NCBI RefSeq assembly: GCF_040115645.1
Contig: NC_089563.1
Span: forward strand, 2,170,001-2,234,000
Length of the DNA stretch: 64,000 nt
Direction: 5' to 3'
DNA from: Euwallacea fornicatus
Taxonomy: Eukaryota; Arthropoda; Insecta; Coleoptera; Curculionidae
Positions 60,461 to 64,000 of the stretch are shown in pieces (the first letter of the stretch is position 1; the number at the start of each line of letters is the position of its first letter). Under the pieces are notes generated by a model, which saw only the letters and a list, made by a program, of their open reading frames with translations, was not told where the DNA came from and did not search any database. The position numbers and the translations under genes were made by a program.

Positions 60461-63400
60461 TGAACCTTAAATCTATTCTTTTATTCCTTTGCCGCTTAAA
60501 TCGGTCAAATCAGAATTCGTTAAAAAAGAAGGGACAAAAGGTATTAAGTACATAGTGAAATATCGACTAAAGTTCCGTAAGACTAATTATAACTGCAGGC
60601 GAGAATTGTCAATAAATCCATAAACAACTCCAAAGAACATGGTAGTACTTTTTGGTGCCAGATCATTAGAGAAGATCTTGCGGCGTCATCTCTGAACGGA
60701 TGCTCGAACTAAACAAGTAAGGTACTCTTCTGTGTGCTACCATTAAGCGAAATTTAGCAGAGTTTTTGCTTAACGTTGTCGGTTAACGGGTAGCAGGTAT
60801 CAAATGGTCTAAATAATTTTTCATAAGGACATACCACCTATGCAGAAAAAATAGGCAGCATATCTCACGTGTAATTGGATAGGAGAAATTGCACCGAAAC
60901 GTAACGAGATGTTTTATCAGACGTGTATAATGTGTAAATTATATATATACAGGGTTATTCGCGTCATGCTACACGGAATATTGCAGTTAAAGTATTTAAT
61001 ATTTCGATTTTTTTTTGCGTTGCATGGAAGTTAAACAGAGGTGCATTCTAAAATAATTTTCTTTTTATACGGGAATTTATAAATAAATGGGAAATATCAG
61101 TTATGTTCTTTTAAATGGAACACGGAATACATCAGCAACGTCTTAGATTCCTTGAGAGCAATAAATGTAAGTTCGATTGAGGTGTACCTAACCTAAGCCT
61201 TAAGGATTTTAAAATAATCGAGATGTTGTAAAAATGTTATTTAAAAATTACTTCGAAGAAAGTTTAAATTGGAGTACGCCGAAGTTCACACCAAACCTCA
61301 GGCGTGAGGTGTATTTAATGGTATAATCATGAAAATTTAAATATTTTATACAGTGAGTCCAAAAATAAATAGAAAAATTTACTTTCTTTGAAGAGTATTG
61401 CCAAATTTAAATGCAAGACCCTGTAATTGATTACTTGAACTAGGAGATAGAAATATTACCAATCGAAAATTATTCTACTTTGCTATACGTAAATGCGCAA
61501 GTTTTCACCGAAAATTGAGTTAAAAAAAAAATTGAAAATCCTATTACTTTTTGTATTAAAGTTACCTAAATGTTAATATAAAAAATCATGTCTAAGCGTT
61601 ATTGTTTCCGAAAATGTTTTATTTTTAACATTCTCGGTGTTGATGAGGTACTTTCTAATATTATTTATATATAGTACAATTCAACCTATAAATGTTGATA
61701 ATAGTATTGAGGTTTTTATTAAACGCAAACCCCAATTTTGTGCAAATCTATATGGCTTGAATGTCAGTGGTGGGGTGTTTTTTCGTTTCCAGCAAAAAAC
61801 AACTCCTATTTTGACCTCTACTGCAATTATCAGGTTGAGCAAGTCTAGATTAATAATCGGCGCATTATATTACGGACAAAACAAGTCTGACATTATCGCC
61901 AATTTGAATGGAATATTTATTTTCTGCCAGAAATAGTTTTTACTTGATATTATTAACGGTTTAGGCAGATGTACACGAATGAAAAATAATTTTCTTCATA
62001 GTACTTCACATTCATCTTACTTTGGTGTAACGCGGAAAAAAGATCAAATTCACATTATAGCCCAAAATTACGCTCACGTATGATTTATTACGAGGTTTTG
62101 TAGCCGCTTTGGATAAGTAAGTGCATACTTACGCAGTCTTTGGGTTAGCCATACTTGTATAATAACTCACTTTAACCACGAGTAAATTCCAAATGAGACG
62201 TGAATTTCAAATCGAAAACAGCTTTATCTCGGTTTAGTTCTTAGATTTCACGTTAATGATCTTCCAGGTAAACTTGGCAAAAATTAAAAAAATTAACTCG
62301 TTGTTTGCTAACTGAAACCGGCAGATCGAGCAATTCACTGCTAAAAAGGAAGTCTGGCAACACATCCCTTGATATGACAACTTTCCGACTGACTTGCAAC
62401 AAGCGGACCTTGCAACACTGTACGTGGTAGCTTGACAAGAACAGAGCAGGACTGGCCTAGTCCCCCGACAACTCTATCAAGGAATTACCTTTCTCTGCAA
62501 TCACTGTTCAGTTGGAAGTTTCTGAGCTTCAGAAATTTCGTTTTGCTCGTATTGAATTTGGTTCATTACAGCTCGTTAGATGTACTTCATTGATATTTAA
62601 AGTTTTTGGTTGATAATGCCTCTCTCATTCTCATCTTCTTTTAAAAGTTTTTAATGTTTTCGATTTTCTCACTCTTTCTCAAAATTGCGTTTCTCCTTAT
62701 CGATTACATTAACCGCGTTCATTTTTTTTTCAATTCGAACCTTTCCAAAAGACACGAATTGCAGATTTACAGAAGGCGAAGGATCGACGCGACACTTCCC
62801 TAAACGTGTACCAAAAGGAGCTTGAAAGAGTTATGTCTACAGCGCAAATTGATCTTAAAGTTATACATGATATTTGCCTCCTTCACTGCACCGATCCCGT
62901 GAAACAATTCCCATTGTTTCAGCTTGAAACAATATAAATTCAAAACGTCTAAAACACATTATTATTTAACGTTCTTTCCTATTCGGTACGGTCGGAAAAA
63001 ACGAGCCTTAGAACGCGTGCTAAGCCACGTTCCCACGATCTAAAAGGAAACGTGCAGGCTTTGGTTTCTGCGGGGTCACGATTACGAAGCTCAAGTAATT
63101 CCAATTATTATGACAGTATGATAAGTTGCGGTGCTAATTTGCTATGAATTAGATTAACGGTTAGCAGGAGGATCGGTCTATGTATAGACGTGCGGAGAGC
63201 ACCATAAAACACCAGATTTGCGTTCAATGCTTTTGCAACACGGTCAAGAACCGTATAAACTTATCGAATGGCTGGCAATAAAAGTACCTCCGGTGCATTA
63301 ATGACTTTTTATTGGCCAGCAATGAAAGGAAGACAATTAATTGGTCATGGTGCTACTTTAGCTAAAGACATCATTACTGGAACCACCAGAGTCAACCGTG

Positions 63401-64000
63401 ATTAGTCGTGCGTAGAAGCAGGGCTACCGACTTTCCCATAAAGATTTCGGGTAATGAGCAGTTTTTGAGACATGAGTCATTCCATACCTACATTGTTTCT
63501 CCGCAACTTTTTCAGTCATTTGGATCCCCAATATATTTGTCCATAAACACGAACGAGTACTTTTTAATGGCCTACACGTGCTTCACGACAGATGAAAGAG
63601 CACGTTCCCACGGTCAAAAGGAAATGACTTCGGATTGAAACCGAACCGACAAACGCCGGTCTGCTTTAGCATAATTATCGCTCATTTGAATAACTCATTT
63701 ATCCTTCGAAAAAACATTTTTTCCAGCTTGAAGTTTTCGTTTTTCTCCTGTATCCTGCCAACACAAATTTGAATTTAAAATCAGGGAATTAGAGGAAGAC
63801 GTGTGGGAAAAGAGATTTTTTGCAGCTGCAGAAGTAGCATCATGACGACTGCGAGTAAAAACTTGTCTAAGACGTCTAATGGGTGACGAAGTAGCATTAT
63901 GATGAACCACGAATAACCGGACGTGTTTTCAACAAGGGCACCTTTATTCAGTCGTTGATAGGAAATTCCTAATAATTTCTCATTTGCAGTAATTGTCGGT
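60461..64000. other. No gene recognised
   Basis: AT-rich sequence. It contains ACAGGGTTATTCGCG, a possible transposon end, at about 60951-60965 with no partner. Su(H)-type sites lie at 63030-63037, 63605-63612 and 63802-63809. The 99-codon open frame at 61637-61936 is unrecognised. Confidence 0.4.

Overview
This window looks like insect nuclear DNA, probably from a holometabolous insect and possibly a beetle (order not established). It is AT-rich, densely seeded with decayed Tc1/mariner DNA transposons and MITEs, and holds two compact, intronless, Notch-pathway genes that are diagnostic of the Enhancer of split complex, E(spl)-C. I see only two convincing protein-coding genes in 64 kb, both on the + strand. 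(1) A Bearded-family gene of the E(spl) m-alpha/m4 type lies at 8530-9012. (2) A Hairy/E(spl) bHLH-Orange repressor ending in WRPW lies at 59451-60074. Together they match the minimal ancestral arthropod E(spl)-C, one bHLH gene plus one Bearded-family gene, here separated by about 50 kb. LAYOUT. 1-8.1 kb: no gene; a ~127-bp tandem repeat array (808-1340) and a few possible Su(H)/proneural sites. 8.18-9.32 kb: the complete Bearded-family locus, with a Su(H) paired site, TATA box, initiator, ORF, and a 3' UTR carrying Brd, GY and K boxes plus a poly(A) signal. 9.3-13.6 kb: no gene; a long (TA)n tract. 13.6-16.85 kb: a three-level nest of transposons inside a Tc1-like element. 16.85-33.6 kb: mostly unannotatable AT-rich sequence with mariner/Tc1 pseudogenes at ~20.1-20.75, 23.7-24.1, 26.0-27.45 and (weak) 29.8-30.2 kb, plus a MITE at 27.47-27.97 kb. 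33.6-48.9 kb: a foldback element, a ~176-bp tandem repeat array, a Tc1 pseudogene (42.6-43.5 kb), a MITE with nearly identical 185-bp arms (45.97-46.6 kb) and a mariner N-terminal fragment (48.5-48.9 kb). 48.9-59.1 kb: no gene except an internally deleted mariner at 54.8-55.7 kb. 59.19-60.45 kb: the complete bHLH locus, with proneural (A) site, Su(H) paired site, TATA, initiator, ORF, K boxes, a Brd box and a poly(A) signal. 60.45-64 kb: no gene seen. HOW THE GENES WORK TOGETHER. Both promoters carry an inverted pair of Su(H) sites with the same 17-bp spacer, so both are predicted direct targets of Notch/Su(H). The bHLH gene also has an adjacent proneural site (SPS+A architecture) and a HES-type CACGCG site that could mediate autorepression. 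The bHLH protein should recruit Groucho through WRPW to repress proneural genes. The Bearded-family protein should bind Neuralized through an NxxN motif and damp Delta endocytosis. Both 3' UTRs carry the seed-complementary boxes used by miR-7, miR-4/79 and miR-2/11 class microRNAs. Across the window CGTGGGAA (14 copies by eye) and CACGTG (over 30 copies by eye) look more frequent than composition predicts; this needs a genome-wide control.
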